Below are positions 47,473-59,431 of a stretch of DNA of 64,000 bases, one piece after another. Below the pieces are notes generated by a model. That model was not told the DNA's origin, did not search any database, and was given only the letters and a program-made list of their open reading frames with translations. Positions within the stretch are counted from its first letter, which is position 1. Each line of letters starts with the position of its first letter. The position numbers and the translations under genes are program-made. Source of the DNA: Lichina pygmaea (Eukaryota; Ascomycota; Lichinomycetes; Lichinales; Lichinaceae); the NCBI GenBank assembly GCA_963422465.1, contig OY730174.1:558001-622000 (forward strand), in the 5' to 3' direction.

Positions 47473-48894
47473 ACACCCAACCAGTGCCAAACAATCTCTA
47501 ATATAGCTTCCAAGAAGAAAAAACCCACCTCTTCAGAAAGTAACACCAGAGCTACACCAGCTATACTCTCCCAACCAGCTTCCAGTCTGCCTAGCACCCA
47601 GTCCAGCTCTCCTACCCTCCAACCAGCTCCCCAGAATGACTACAAACTAGTAGACTCCTGGATCAAAACCCAACCAGTCCCAGAATCTATTCTGAAAAGC
47701 TGGGAAAATATTAAAAAGAACTCCTTCTCTACAGAAGCCCAGTCTAGCTCTACTGGCCTCACCAACAGAATCTTCCAGGAGCTGGAGAATATCAACAAGC
47801 GGCTGGACAAACAAGAAGCTAAGCCATCATATACCCAGGCTGTCCAAAAATCTATTCCAGCACAAATCTCTCTACCTGCAAGAATTCTCAAAGAAGTTCT
47901 TGTACATCCTGGTATCCAGCCACCTGACATGGCTAATAGAACTCACATCCAGCTTTTCCAGGCTCTTCAAGACAGACTACCCAGCCCCTACAACAAGCAG
48001 GTCAGAGCAGTAAGGAAACTTCCTTCAGGGGATATCTTTATTAACACAGAAAGCCAAGAGACTAAAGTCTTTCTAGAGAAAAACTCTGCCTGGGTATCAG
48101 CTATCTTCACAAAGGAAGCAACCATCCAGTCCAAGAGATTCCCAGTTCTGATCCATGGAGTCAGAACAGAAGATATCCAACCTGAAGACCTGGAGAAAAC
48201 CTGCCAGATAATCCAGAACAGCAACCCATCTCTGAGCAAACAAATCACTATCCTGAGAGCCTACTGGTCTAAGAAGGCTATAGCTCAAAAGAAGCCAGTT
48301 ACCTCTCTCCACCTAGATCTGGCTACCCCTGAACAAGCCAATCTTTTGATTGAGAGTTAGCTAGTGCTGGGGCACAGGATGCATGAAGCAGAACCTTTCC
48401 TGGCAGACACAGTCATTGCACAATGTTTCAAGTGCTTTGGCTATGGGCACCAAGCACGCTTCTGCAAGAACAAAGCTGTGTGTGGTGCCTGTGGAGGCCA
48501 GTATGAAAGAAGAGCCTGCCAAGTTCCTGAACAGCTTCTCAAGCCAAAATACTGCAACTGCAGAGGAGCTCACCCAGCCTGGGCCAGTGTCTGTCCAGTA
48601 CGCCAGGAAGCAGCCAAGAAGGCAAGAGAAGTATGGAACACACGCCCAGGAAAATATAAGATCCCAACAGCTACCTCTGTTCCAGCTCTACAACCCCCTC
48701 CAGTTATGTCTTTCCCTTTCTCTCAGTCTCTACCAGGAGGGAAAAAACATAAAACAGCTGAGCCAAGCAGAAGCTCAGAGCGACTCAGAGGTGCACTCCC
48801 AGAAGTGCAAATTCTTTCTTCAAGATCAGCCAACTCTGGAGGAAAGCTACCAGCTAACTCCTTCAAGATCTTTGATGCTGAGATGTCTGCATGA
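47473..48894 (+). pseudogene. LINE B ORF1 (Gag-like, CCHC zinc knuckles)
   Basis: RNA-binding ORF1 protein of a Tad1-type LINE, which coats the transcript to form the RNP. The frame is open from about 47473 except for a TAG at 48358-48360, just before the zinc-knuckle part. N-terminal half: DSWIKTQPVPES, a Gln/Lys-rich helix, SYTQAVQKSIP; C-terminal half: several Cys-x2-Cys knuckles and a Pro-rich tail. The start codon is unclear. The stop overlaps the ORF2 start as ATGA. Confidence 0.75.
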
Positions 48895-50310
48895 AAGACA
48901 CAAAGCTGACACTTCTCCAGTATAATGTGCAAAAAAGCCAATCAGTCCAAGAGCTACTGCTAGCAACCTCAGCTCTCCAAGAGGTGGACATTATTGCACT
49001 TCAAGAGCTCTGGAAAAACCCTCACCTAGAAACAAGCACTTCAACTGTTTTCTCTTCCTTTCTTCCTCTCTACTGTTCAGAGATTGGCAGAACACTTTTT
49101 CTTATTAATAAAAATCTGAAACTCTCTTCTCTTCATCCTACCTTCTGGAATAAAGACTTTGTTTCTCTTGAAATCTACTTGGAAAACTCTCCTACTTCTC
49201 TTTGGGTACATAATCTCTACTTCACCCCATCAAGTCAAGAAAACTACACAGAGGCATCAGAAGCTCTTCTCTGTTTACTCCAAAATGCTTTACAAGAACA
49301 AGGACAACATATTCTTCTCACAGACTCAAATCTTCACCACCCAGACTGGTCAAAGAAAAGAAGACTGTACTCTGAGACTGCAAACAAGTTTCAAGACCTA
49401 ATGAAAGATTTAAATCTGGATTTAGCTATTGCACCTTTCACTCCTACCAGAGCAAGATCTCTTTCTGAAAAACCATGTTCTGCTATTGATCTGTCTTTTA
49501 TTTCTTCTTCTCTTTCTAACTCTCTGATTTTCTCCAAAGTGGCTCTTCAGTTCTTTCATGGGTCTGACCACAGACCTGTACTAACCTGCCTGGACCTGGA
49601 TCCTCCAAGGAAAATCTGGAAACCAGAAAGAAACTGGAGAACACTGGACTCAAACCTTGCAAGAGTAGAGTGTGAGAAGCTACACCTGCCCTTCCACTTC
49701 CAAGACAAATATAAAGTGGATGAGTACTTGGAGTATCTTGACAACTTTCTCCAAGAAATAGCAAGCAAATCCACACAGCTCCAGAAGCAATCTGGCCACT
49801 CAGTTCGCTGGTGGAATCAAGAGATCTAAAACAAGGTTAAAGAGGAAAGAAGAGTAAGAAGAAAAGTGCAAAAAAGACAAGCAAGTCAAGAGGAACTTGA
49901 GCAAGCAACTAAGCTCAAGAAAAAAGCAGTCAGAGATGGAAAACAGAACACTTTCAGACACCAAATCCATGAGCTGGCCAGCTCTTCAAAGTTCTGGAAG
50001 CTTGCAAAGTGGGGAAGATCCAAAGCCAACAAGACTTCTGATCTTCCTCTGGTTCCTGACCTGGAAACACAAGAAGGAATAGCCAAAACCTTTGAGGAAA
50101 AGACTAAAGCCTTCTCACAGCAGTTCTTTCCAAAAGCTCTAGTTCCAGAACCAGGCTCAGAAAGCTCCCAGACTATCTCTGAGATACAGCTCTCCCAGGA
50201 AGTAACATGTGAAGAAGTGGAGCAAATTCTGGCCAAGAAGAAACCTTTCACAGCAGGAGGGAGAGATAAGCTGCCAAATGGATTTCTGAGAGCTCTGGGG
50301 TCTAGGTTCT
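48891..50310 (+). pseudogene. LINE B ORF2, endonuclease part, interrupted
   Basis: The ATG at 48891 overlaps the ORF1 stop by four bases (ATGA), the arrangement expected for termination-reinitiation. Residues 1-235 form the endonuclease with the family motifs QYNVQKS, LQELW, DSNLHHPDW and GSDHRPVL. A stop at 49827-49829 separates this from the linker (QEELEQATKLKKKAVRDGKQ) and the start of the RT part (ILAKKKPFTAGGRDKLPNGF), which ends at the E2 LTR. Confidence 0.8.
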
Positions 50311-50905
50311 TGTTACGACCCAGGAGGAACACAGTCTTTATATACTCACAGGAAGCAGCAGACAGGATACTGGACAGAAGTACCAGGCAGCGTGACACGG
50401 GAACCAGTCACATGACCGGCAAGACAAACCGGAGAGTGCTCGCCGCAGTATGCATATGCACGAACAAGTGAGCAAAGTGAGCAGAACTCACCCAGCTCAC
50501 CGCAGCGTGCATGAAAAGTGAGCAAAGTGAGCAGAGCTCACCCAGCTCACTGCAGCGTGCATGAACAAGTGAGCAAAGTGAGCAGAGCTCACCCAGCTCA
50601 CCGCAGCGTGCATGAACTGTGAGCAAAGTGAGCAGAGCTCACTATGCTCACAAACTGGGTACTATATAGTCCGGTGATAGTTCCCTTATGGAACAATCAT
50701 CTTCAACTCATGTTGTGATCCAGACAACTAGATCTACTTCAATACAATCCTTTTGTATGAAGCCGTTGATCAGGTGTCACCACCACCATGTTCCACCAAA
50801 CCCCTTCGCACTTCTTGACACTCCTCTCCTGCAAGAACCAACCCACCTTCCACCTCTCGCCCTAATCCTATACTCGGATAGGATAGTACAGTACAGACCG
50901 CAACA
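50311..50905 (+). repeat. 5' LTR of E2 with dyad-rich minisatellite
   Basis: It begins TGTTACGACC and ends CGCAACA. The U3 part holds about four units of a roughly 54-base repeat (about 50455-50655) with GTGAGC/GCTCAC inverted words around a CGCAGCGTGCATGAA core. A CTATATAG TATA word follows at about 50663. The downstream half is about 95% identical to the E4 LTR by eye. Confidence 0.85.
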
Positions 50906-52082
50906 ACTTTGAAGACCCTCAAGGATGAGTACCTCAGGAGTAACCAACCCTAACTTCCCAGATGGAAAGATTAGCGTCGCCAAGCCAGACCTGTTCTACG
51001 GCAAAAGAAACAAGGTTGACGACTGGCTCATGCAACTCCAAGTCTACTTTCAATTCCAACCAGAGACAAAGCTACCTAAGGAAAAGTGGCCCCTCTTCGC
51101 AACCACTTACATGAGAGGTAATACTTATTGATAGATCAAGCCCTACGTCAACAAACATCTCTCAGGAAACAGAGACCACGACAGCACAACAGAATGGATG
51201 ACAAAATGGACGTGATTCAAGGACAAGATCAAAAGAATCCTTGGACTATCTAACAAAGACAAAGTGGCTATACGAATAATCCAGCACATCAAACAACAAC
51301 ACTCAGCCGCAGAGTACACCACGCAGTTCAAACAATACTCAGTACTGACTGACTGGGACAACAATGCCCTGATGGTCATGTACTGACATGGACTCAAGGA
51401 AAACATGAAGGATGAAATCACCTTCAACAGACAAGTGGTCAACACACTGGATGAACTCATCGCACAAGCAATCAATATTGATGACAAACTATTCAAGTGA
51501 GTGATGGAGAAATACCACAACAGAGGATACAGCCACCCCGCATGGCATGTGAGCAACCACTACAAGCTGCCTAACAAGGCACCACCACATAACCCATATG
51601 GCTATGCACCCATGGAACTGGATGCAGTCCACCACAAGAGAAGGTTCATGAAGGGAAGGAACAACAAAAAGAGGAAAGCACTGAAGTGCTATGCCTGTGG
51701 CAAGCTAGACCACATGGTGAAAGACTGTCATTCAAAGAACAAGGTGCACTGACAGCAACTTAATACACTTGACAGAGACTGGAATGTCATCAAGCCAGAG
51801 GACCCACCAGGAGAGGCTCAGCTATCCCTCAAACAATAGGACAACTACAATCAGATATTGGAAGCAGCCCACCAACTGGCAACATCAGGAGGCAAGGACC
51901 TACCAGAACAGACAGGTCAGGACAAGAGACAGGAGCCCTTAACCACCTCTGATAGAGACTGAGACAAACCTGTGTCTATCAAAGAAGAAATACCACAAGG
52001 AAGCTATGCTTACAGCATGGACCTGCGAAATCTACAGCACAGCAAACTACAGTGGAGGTTTTGCACAAAGCACTACTGCACC

Positions 52083-52437
52083 TTTTTTTTATTTTTATTT
52101 TTATTTGATTCTTACACTGGTAGTAGCTTTACAGCCATGCAGATCTTCTAGCTAATAGTGAACTCCTTCAGAAAACCTTTGAAGAGATAAAAACTGAAGG
52201 CAGGGTGTGACTAGGGAATGTAACAAAAGGAATCTTGAAGTTTCTGGTAAGAGAAGAGAATCTAGGTATTGGATTGGGAATAGTGGAGTTTGAAAGCTAG
52301 ATTAAACTGGTTTAGTCTTTTCAAAGACATAAACCAGTACAAGAACTTCTGTAGTAGCTCTGAGTTTGAAATAATAGTGGTGAAGTCTTGGGGATTAAAA
52401 GAGACTTGTTGTCTTTGTCTTGAATAAAGAGAGCATC
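52083..52437 (-). mobile_element. LINE D, short 5'-truncated copy with 10-base target duplication
   Basis: A 355-base 3' end of the same LINE family as C (shared minus-strand GTGTAAGAATCAAA before an A-rich tail of AAAAT type). It is flanked exactly by CTACTGCACC at 52073-52082 and 52438-52447. Comparison with uninterrupted E4 gag confirms a clean insertion in E2. Confidence 0.9.
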
Positions 52438-53290
52438 CTACTGCACCTACCACAAACAACTACGAAGGTACGGAGGACATTCACCCTACCACGCCACCTG
52501 CCACAAGCATTGGGTCAATTGCGAGAAGGATACGTGTGAGATCCATCTTTGGGACAAACACCAACACACTGCATTCCCCGGGCACACACATGATTGGCAC
52601 AAACACCTCATGTTCCTACAGCAAGACAACAACCACAACTGCTACGTCAACAATTGGCAGTACTGCCTCAAGTCTGGATGTGACAAGTATCAGCAAGACA
52701 AATTCATGAACGGATTCCTCAGAACTGATGGGAATAGCTGGACCTATTGCCCAGTCAGTGGAAAGACACTTCAATCAGGAAAAGACTGAACTCCCTTGTC
52801 AAGGGGTGATATCAGGAGCTTAACAACATGACCTCTAGCAACGCAAAGCACCTGCGATTGCCTGTGTCACTACACGCCAACATGCTAGTACAGACATACA
52901 CACTTGTTGACTCTGGAGCCAGTGGAAACTACATTTCAAGACAACTTTACAACACCCTCAGCACTGGAAGGAGACGCAAGCAGCAGCCCTATCAGCTCAC
53001 GATGGCAAATGGACAGACAGAGCTAGTCTGCCATGAGACACAGCCAATAGAAATGGTTACTGGACACTATACTGAAAGGATCCACCTTGATATTGTTGAG
53101 TTAGCCACTCAGGATATCTATTTGGGGATACCTTGGCTAAAGAAGCACAACCCAGTTGTTAACTGGAGGACAGGAGTACTCATGTTTAGGAACTGCACTA
53201 ACAACACAGCTCAGACCTGTTACCAGCCGCAGAAGGTGTGGACAGATAAGGGAAGAAGTCCTCAGTGGAACCTCACTGACAGAAAGGACA

Positions 53291-53639
53291 TGTTAAGGCC
53301 TAGGCTGGAACGGCCCAGGTAAGCGAGGGAGAGGTGTTAGTCATGCGGAACAACATCCGACCGATCCGGTGGACAAGCAAGAGCTAAGCGAGAAGCTTGT
53401 CCACGCAAAAGGATGATACCCCTTGAGGAGACCCCCCCCCTGGGGCATCTGTATAAAGACCCCCAAAGAGCCCGGAGGGATTAGCTCTCCAGGCTGAACG
53501 CACATTACGAGCGACAATAGCAAGAGAGTTACCCCACTTGCTATTCATCTATTGAGTCCCTGCCCTCCTCGGTCGAAGACAGGACCACCCACATTCTGTG
53601 TGAACGTGGACTGGCCTTTAACAGTTTCAGCCTCTAACA
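53291..53639 (+). repeat. 5' LTR of E3 (349 bases)
   Basis: It starts TGTTAAGGCC and ends CTCTAACA, giving TGTTA/TAACA inverted termini. It contains a TATA-like word (CTGTATAAAG) at about 53448. Confidence 0.85.
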
Positions 53640-56600
53640 CATAGGACACCGGCTCAATACGATGGCAGATCCACGCAGCCCTACCCCTTCGCAGGCAGGC
53701 CAAGCTCGGGCTACACCTCAGGCGCAAGCCCAGGAACCACCTGTCCCTACCACCCTCACCTTACCTCCAAAGCTGTTGAAGGTAGGTACACCGAAGAGGT
53801 ACGATGGATCACGAGGGGGATTGGAATTATTCTTCTCTCAGCTTGAGCTTTACTACAGATTCAACGCCGCACAATTCCCTACAGAACAGGAGAAGGTGCT
53901 GTTCGCAGCTTCCTACCTGGACGGACCGACATTTGCCTGGTTTAATGTCTACCTACAAGACTTCCTCGACAACAAGGAAGATCCCTCTAGCATGGAGAAC
54001 ACGACACGGCAGATCATTGGGAGATTCTCTACCTTCAAGACCCAGATGAAGAAGACCTTCGGGGTCATTGATGAAGAACAAGATGCGGAATGAAAGCTCC
54101 AAGCACTACAGCAGACAGGGTCAGCATCAGACTTTGCGGCGAAGTTCCAACAGTTGTCAGTGAGGACACAATGGGGAGACAGTGTCTTGACAGCACTATT
54201 CTACCAAGCTCTCAAGGAACAAGTCAAGGATGACATCGCACAAGGAGACTGACCCACCGACCTCAAGGATATGATCGACACAGCAGTACGCATCGACGAC
54301 CGACAGTTCGAACAAGAACTCGAGAAGCGAGGCAAGCATGCAAGGCCATGGGGCAAAAAGACAGTGCCAGCACAAGACAAGTACAGCTTGACACCCATGG
54401 AGATTGATGCAACAACACCACAGGCAACAAAGAAGAAAGAAACACGGAAGTGTTACAATTGCCAGAAGGTAGGACACCTCGCAGCCAACTGCCAAAGCAA
54501 GAAGAAGAAGGAAGGCAAGGGTAAGCAGTTGAATGCCACCGGTGCCTGGAAAGGCAAGGGCATTCAGGAGCCACCGAGGGCTCCCAGAGGCACGCTACCC
54601 ATGAACTGGTCAGAAGCAACACTCCTCAGACAGGAGGACAATCTCAGACAGCACATCAAAAGACTGGAGAACAATCTGCAGAGGTCACTGGAGGACCTGC
54701 ACGCAATCCAAGACCAGATCGATAAGGTTCATTGGGAGGATGACCTGATCTCTGAATTCGACACAACAGACTACGAGATTGACATAACCGGCATGCCACC
54801 AGTTCCCGAGACACCACTACTCCAACAACAGGATGCGACCTTGTCGGAGGACGGCGAAGCAAGAGTGACGCGATGGGTGGATGACACCATCAGCATCTCA
54901 CAGCCCCGAGACATCGCAGCGCAAGTGGACCTTCACCAGGCTACGACACCAGCCTGCGGACGTCCTTATTGGAAAGGATGTGAGGACCACCACTGCAAGG
55001 AACATCTCCTAGAGAAAAGGAGAAGGCACTACTTCCCTGGCCCAGAATACCACAAGAAAGCCTGGAGCATCAAGCACCAGCTAAGCCAGCAAGGGAAAGA
55101 ACATGATGATTGCGGAGAAGACACATGGGAGCTATGCTTCACCGAAAAATGCGAAAGACATGCGGCAGAACACCAGGCTCAGGGCCTTGGTTGTTCAAAA
55201 AACTAGCAGTGCTCTTCAAATCCGGAGTCGGAAGAGCAGGCAAGACAACACTCCGGAGAGAAGGGGTCGAGCAGAGCCTCGACGCGACAGCCTGCAGTCC
55301 GCATTTTCACATCAGGATGAGAGTCAACGGGCATCTGACAAACGCCATGATTGACTCTGGAGCTACTGGCAACTTCATGTCAGAAAGTTTTGCCAGGAAG
55401 CACAAGATCCCGACTCAGGAAAAGAGGAATCCATACCAACTAACAGTAGTGGACGGGACACCACTCTCCAACGACCAAGGACGAGTGACGAAGGAGACCA
55501 AGAACCTACGACTGTGTGTCGACGGTACAACAATTGGATCAGAAGAATTCGACTTGGTCCAGATACCACATGAAGTTATATTGGGTCTTCCGTGGTTGGA
55601 AAGTCAAAACCCAAGGATCAACTGGAAAAGAAGGCACCTAGTCTTTCCGAAGAGGAGTCTGGCAACTCGAGCAGAGCCAGAGAAAGTGAGAATCAAAGAG
55701 ATCTTATATGCAGGGTGGAAGAAGCACCACCGGCGAGGGCGAGCCTATGTGGCTTGGATGAAGCCCCGAAACCATCAACTTTGCACCACGCATGACGCCG
55801 TGGGCGAGACTCAGGCACCGCAGCTGCCAAGTGAGTATAAAGACTACCAGGAGATGTTTGGTGAGGAAGCGGTCACGACGCTACCAGAACACCAAGAGTG
55901 GGATCACGAAATTCTGCTGGAAGACGGAAAGAAACCCACACATAGCCCTATTTACGCTCTATCAGCAAAGGAGCTTGAGGCCTTAAGAGATTACCTGGAC
56001 GAGAACCTAGCGAAAGGGTTCATAAGATCTTCAACATCACTGGCCGGATACCCGATATTGTTTGTGCCAAAGAAAGACGGCAAACTACGACTGTGCGTTG
56101 ACTACCAGCAGCTTAATGTGATCATGATTAAGAATCGCTACCCGCTACCGTTAATATCGGAAATCCAGGACTGAATCCAAGGAGCCAAGTGGTTTACCAA
56201 GTTCGACATCCGAGGCGCTTTCAACCTGGTTAGGATGAAAGATGGTGAAGAATGGAAGACAGCCTTTCGTACGAGGTACGGGCATTACGAGTATACTGTT
56301 ATGCCATTCGGCCTTACGAATGCACCGGCGATGTTCCAATCGCTCATTAACGCCATCCTCCGACAATACCTGGATATATTTGTTACCGCTTATATTGATG
56401 ATGTCTTGGTTTACACCAATGGAACCCTGGAGGAGCACAGACAGCATGTCAAGAAGATCCTACATGCGCTCCAAGAAGCAGGAATGAGGTTACGCCTTGA
56501 TAAGAGTGTCTTCCACGTGAAAGAAGTGGAATATTTAGGATTGATCCTGACGACGGAAGGAATCTGTATGGACGATACAAAGATCACGGCAGTACGAGAC

Positions 56601-58572
56601 TGGCCAACACCCAAAAACCTCAAAGAAGTCCAATCCTTCCTGGGATTTGCGAACTTCTACTGACGATTCATCAAGGAGTACTCAAGGACAGCAGCACCCT
56701 TGACTGAACTAACAAAGAAGGAAGAAACCTTCACATGGGGGAACAGCCAAGAGAGAGTGTTCCAGGAGCTGAAAGAGAAGTTCACCTCCGCACCTATACT
56801 GGCATCATTTGATCCCGGACGGCAGATCATCATGGAGACAGATGCCTCGGACCAAGCACTTGGATCTTGCTTGTGTCAACCAGACGCCGAAAACTGCCTA
56901 CACCCTGTCGCATACTGATCGAGAAAGTTCTCTGGCCCAGAACTCAGGTACGATGTTCACGACAAGGAGTTGTTAGCGATTGTCGACGTATTCCAGGAGT
57001 GGAGACCTTACCTGGAAGGAGCAAAGTACACAGTGGACGTGTACTCAGACCACAAGAATTTGGCTTACTTCACGACGACAAAGAAGCTAAACAGACAACA
57101 AGTCCGATGGGTGGAGCTTTTAGCTTCATACGACTTCCAGATCTTCTATCGAAAAGGATCAGAAAACGCACGAGCGGACGCGCTTAGCAGGCGGCCTGAT
57201 ATGACGACAGACGACATGACAGAAGAGCGCCCAATCCTTGTGACAAAAAGACAAACTCTGGTCTATGCTCAACCTCAGTTAGCGAAAACTGAAGAAATGG
57301 GTGCACTCCTGACCCTAGGCCACAACGTTATGGCCACGAACAAGGAAGAAGTGCCAGAGAGCGCACAAGAGGACGTGATTCGACAACATCATGATGGATC
57401 TCTACACAGACATCCTGGGCGAGACAAGACCCTGGAAAAGATCCGGAGATGTTACCACTTCAACAGAATGAAGTGGAAAGTGACAGAATTTATTCGCAAC
57501 TGCGAAGAGTGTGTGAAAAACAAACTGTCACGTCACAAACCCTATGGAGAGAGTCAACAAATAGACCTCCCAGAAGCGGCTTGGGATACCATCACAATGG
57601 ATTTTGTGGTGAAGCTGCCGAGGTCAGAGGACCCAGTAACAAAGGTGAAATATGACAGTATCTTGGTGGTTGTTGACAAACTCACCAAATACGCTCACCT
57701 GATCCTGTGGCGAGAGACAGGAACAGCGAGCGAACTCGCCAATGTCCTGCTCAAAGAATTGGTTAGCCAGCAAGGGCTACCCACGAAGATTATCTCGGAT
57801 TGAGACAAACTCTTCACCTCGAAATTCTGGAACATGTGGACAAGACAGCTAGGGATAGACACAAGGATGTCTACCGCCTACCATCCACAAACAGACAGAC
57901 AAACTGAGAGAACAAACCAGACGATGGAACAGTACCTACGCCACTACGTCAACCACCGACAGGACGATTGGGTAGAACTGCTACCAATGGCTCAGTTTGC
58001 GTACAACGATCAGCAACACAGCGTGACGGGCATGACGCCGTTCTTTGCGAACTACGGCAGAAACCCCCACTGGGAAGCGATGGCGGCTGGAAGTGGCACT
58101 TCAACGAACATCGAAAAACTCACTGCTATGCATGAGGAAATGAAGACTGCAATTGAATCTGCACAAAAGACAACAAGCCACCGCCTAAACAGCAAAAGGT
58201 TGAAGGGACCAACCCTGGAGAGGGGGGATAAGGTCTATTTGTCAACAAAAAACCTGCGCTCGAAGCGACCGAGCAAAAAGCTGGATCATGTACGAATTGG
58301 ACTGTTTGAGATTGAGAAGCGCACTGGAGAAGTCAACTACCGACTGAGACTGCCAAAAAAGGCACGGATACACCGAGTATTCCATGTCTCGCTGCTCGAG
58401 CCAGCACCCAGCGACGCAGCAATCAAAACAGAATGGCACTTTGAGGACGACGAAGAAGAGTACGATGTTGAAAGGATCCTAGACAGCCGGAGAAGCGGAC
58501 AGAAAATCGAATACCTGGTCAAGTGGTTAGGATTTGACGAAGAGGAGAATTCGTGGGAACCAACCGAGAACT

Positions 58573-59145
58573 TCAGCTCTGCGATGAACCAGAAACTGGT
58601 GGATTACCACCAAGCAAATCCGCAGCGACCAGGTCTGACAGAGACAACGGCTCGAGAGAAGCCAAAGCCTCCGAAGAGAAGACGTCCTCAAAGGACAGTG
58701 GAGCAGCAGCTTGACAGGCCTCCCGTTCGCGGATAACGCGGAGGGCCTCTTGTTCCTGAGCATCGAGGGACTCTTGATCCTTGATGGCTGACAGCTCATG
58801 ACAGATGGCATCAGCCTCCTTCTGTGAGAGACGACCCAGCTGCCGGCGGAGGCGGATCTGCCGGGGAAGCAGCTTTGACAGTTGGTCATCAGTCTCCCGC
58901 AGCTGAGCCTTGAGCTGCTTGCGCTCAAGCTCCATCTTCTTCCATTCTGATTCTGAGAGATGAAGGTTGCAGCGACAACCCTTCTCGATGCACTGACGAC
59001 AAAAAGACGATGCGGAACTCACGACACACTTGGCGTGGTCGCGACGACAAGCACTGCATGCGATCTTTGATTCCTTGCCCATTTTGCCAACATGACAAGA
59101 GAGAAAACCACGGCGACGAGTTCGAGTTGTCTGGCTTTGGTTCAT
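58573..59145 (-). CDS. Antisense ORF in E3: Zn2Cys6 cluster plus coiled coil
   Basis: Uninterrupted frame of 190 codons, antisense to the E3 transcript, between the chromodomain and the 3' LTR; its last roughly 160 bases overlap the end of pol. Cys30, 33, 40, 49, 52 and 59 give the spacing C-x2-C-x6-C-x8-C-x2-C-x6-C, exactly the fungal Zn(II)2Cys6 DNA-binding cluster, here with KIACSACRRDHAKC and FCRQCIEKGCRC. Residues about 65-135 are highly charged and heptad-like (LERKQLKAQLRETDDQLSKL), a probable dimerising coiled coil. The C-terminus is acidic/hydrophobic (FEDVFSSEALASLEPLSLSD), possibly an activation-type tail. Met1 (59145) or Met22 may start it. The pol gene beside it is broken in several places while this frame is clean. 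Function unknown; a transcription regulator acting on the LTR is inference. Confidence 0.65.
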   Translation of the reverse strand: MNQSQTTRTRRRGFLSCHVGKMGKESKIACSACRRDHAKCVVSSASSFCRQCIEKGCRCNLHLSESEWKKMELERKQLKAQLRETDDQLSKLLPRQIRLRRQLGRLSQKEADAICHELSAIKDQESLDAQEQEALRVIREREACQAAAPLSFEDVFSSEALASLEPLSLSDLVAADLLGGNPPVSGSSQS

Positions 59146-59206
59146 GGCAAAAGAGGAGCAGGAACAAAAAGGATCTGGGGACAGAACTCTTGGAGGGAGG
59201 GGATAG

Positions 59207-59431
59207 TGTTAAGGCCTAGGCCGGAACAGCCCAGGTAAGCGAGGGAGAGGTGTTAGTCATGCGGAACAACATCCGACTGATCTGGTGGACAAGCAAGAGC
59301 TAAGCGAGGAGCTCGTCCGGTGGACGAGCAGGAGCTAAGCGAGGAGCTCGTCCGGTGGACGAGCAGGAGCTAAGCGAGGAGCTCGTCCACGCAAAAGGAT
59401 GATACCCCTCGAGGAGACCCCCCCCCTGGGG
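59207..59431 (+). repeat. 3' LTR of E3, truncated, with triplicated 35-base unit
   Basis: It follows the polypurine tract GGAGGGAGGGGATAG. A unit with GAGCTAAGCGAGGAGCTCGTC occurs three times in tandem (about 59283-59392), against once in the 5' LTR. The right half is missing because E4 begins at 59432. Confidence 0.85.

Larger units (their letters stand above)
47007..50310 (+). mobile_element. LINE B, Tad1-like, 5' complete, interrupted by E2
   Basis: Order: a roughly 450-base 5' region, ORF1 (about 47473-48894) with a coiled-coil-like part and CCHC zinc knuckles (CFKCFGYGHQARFC and CGACGGQYERRAC), then ORF2 from 48891 with an apurinic-type endonuclease (LLQYNVQKSQSVQE, DIIALQELWKNP, LLTDSNLHHPDWS, HGSDHRPVL) and the linker before the reverse transcriptase. 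ORF1 has one internal stop (48358-48360); ORF2 has one at 49827-49829. The RT domain is missing because the LTR of E2 starts at 50311. Confidence 0.85.
50311..53290 (+). mobile_element. E2: Ty3/gypsy copy of the E4 family, 5' part, fossil
   Basis: Parts: 5' LTR (50311-50905), gag from about 50925 with a CCHC knuckle (CYACGKLDHMVKDC) and Cys/His-rich C-terminus, and a protease region from about 52828 (DSGASGNY). E3 is inserted at 53291, so pol should resume beyond the window. LINE D is inserted in gag. It is close in sequence to E4 but broken at ten or more places, and is clearly older than E4. Confidence 0.85.
53291..59431 (+). mobile_element. E3: Ty3/gypsy chromovirus, near full length, fossil
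   Basis: Order: 5' LTR (53291-53639), gag from about 53.66 kb with CYNCQKVGHLAANC knuckle and a Cys/His-rich end, protease (DSGATGNF, about 55.35 kb), reverse transcriptase (about 55.95-56.65 kb, [15 protein letters not shown] and YIDDVLVY), RNase H (about 56.75-57.2 kb), integrase (about 57.4-58.2 kb) and chromodomain (about 58.45-58.6 kb, VERILDSRR, YLVKWLGF). An antisense ORF lies before the polypurine tract and the 3' LTR (59207-59431), which E4 truncates. It is broken at about six places. The comparable LTR parts differ by about 4-5%, all transitions, so it is moderately old. Confidence 0.9.
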
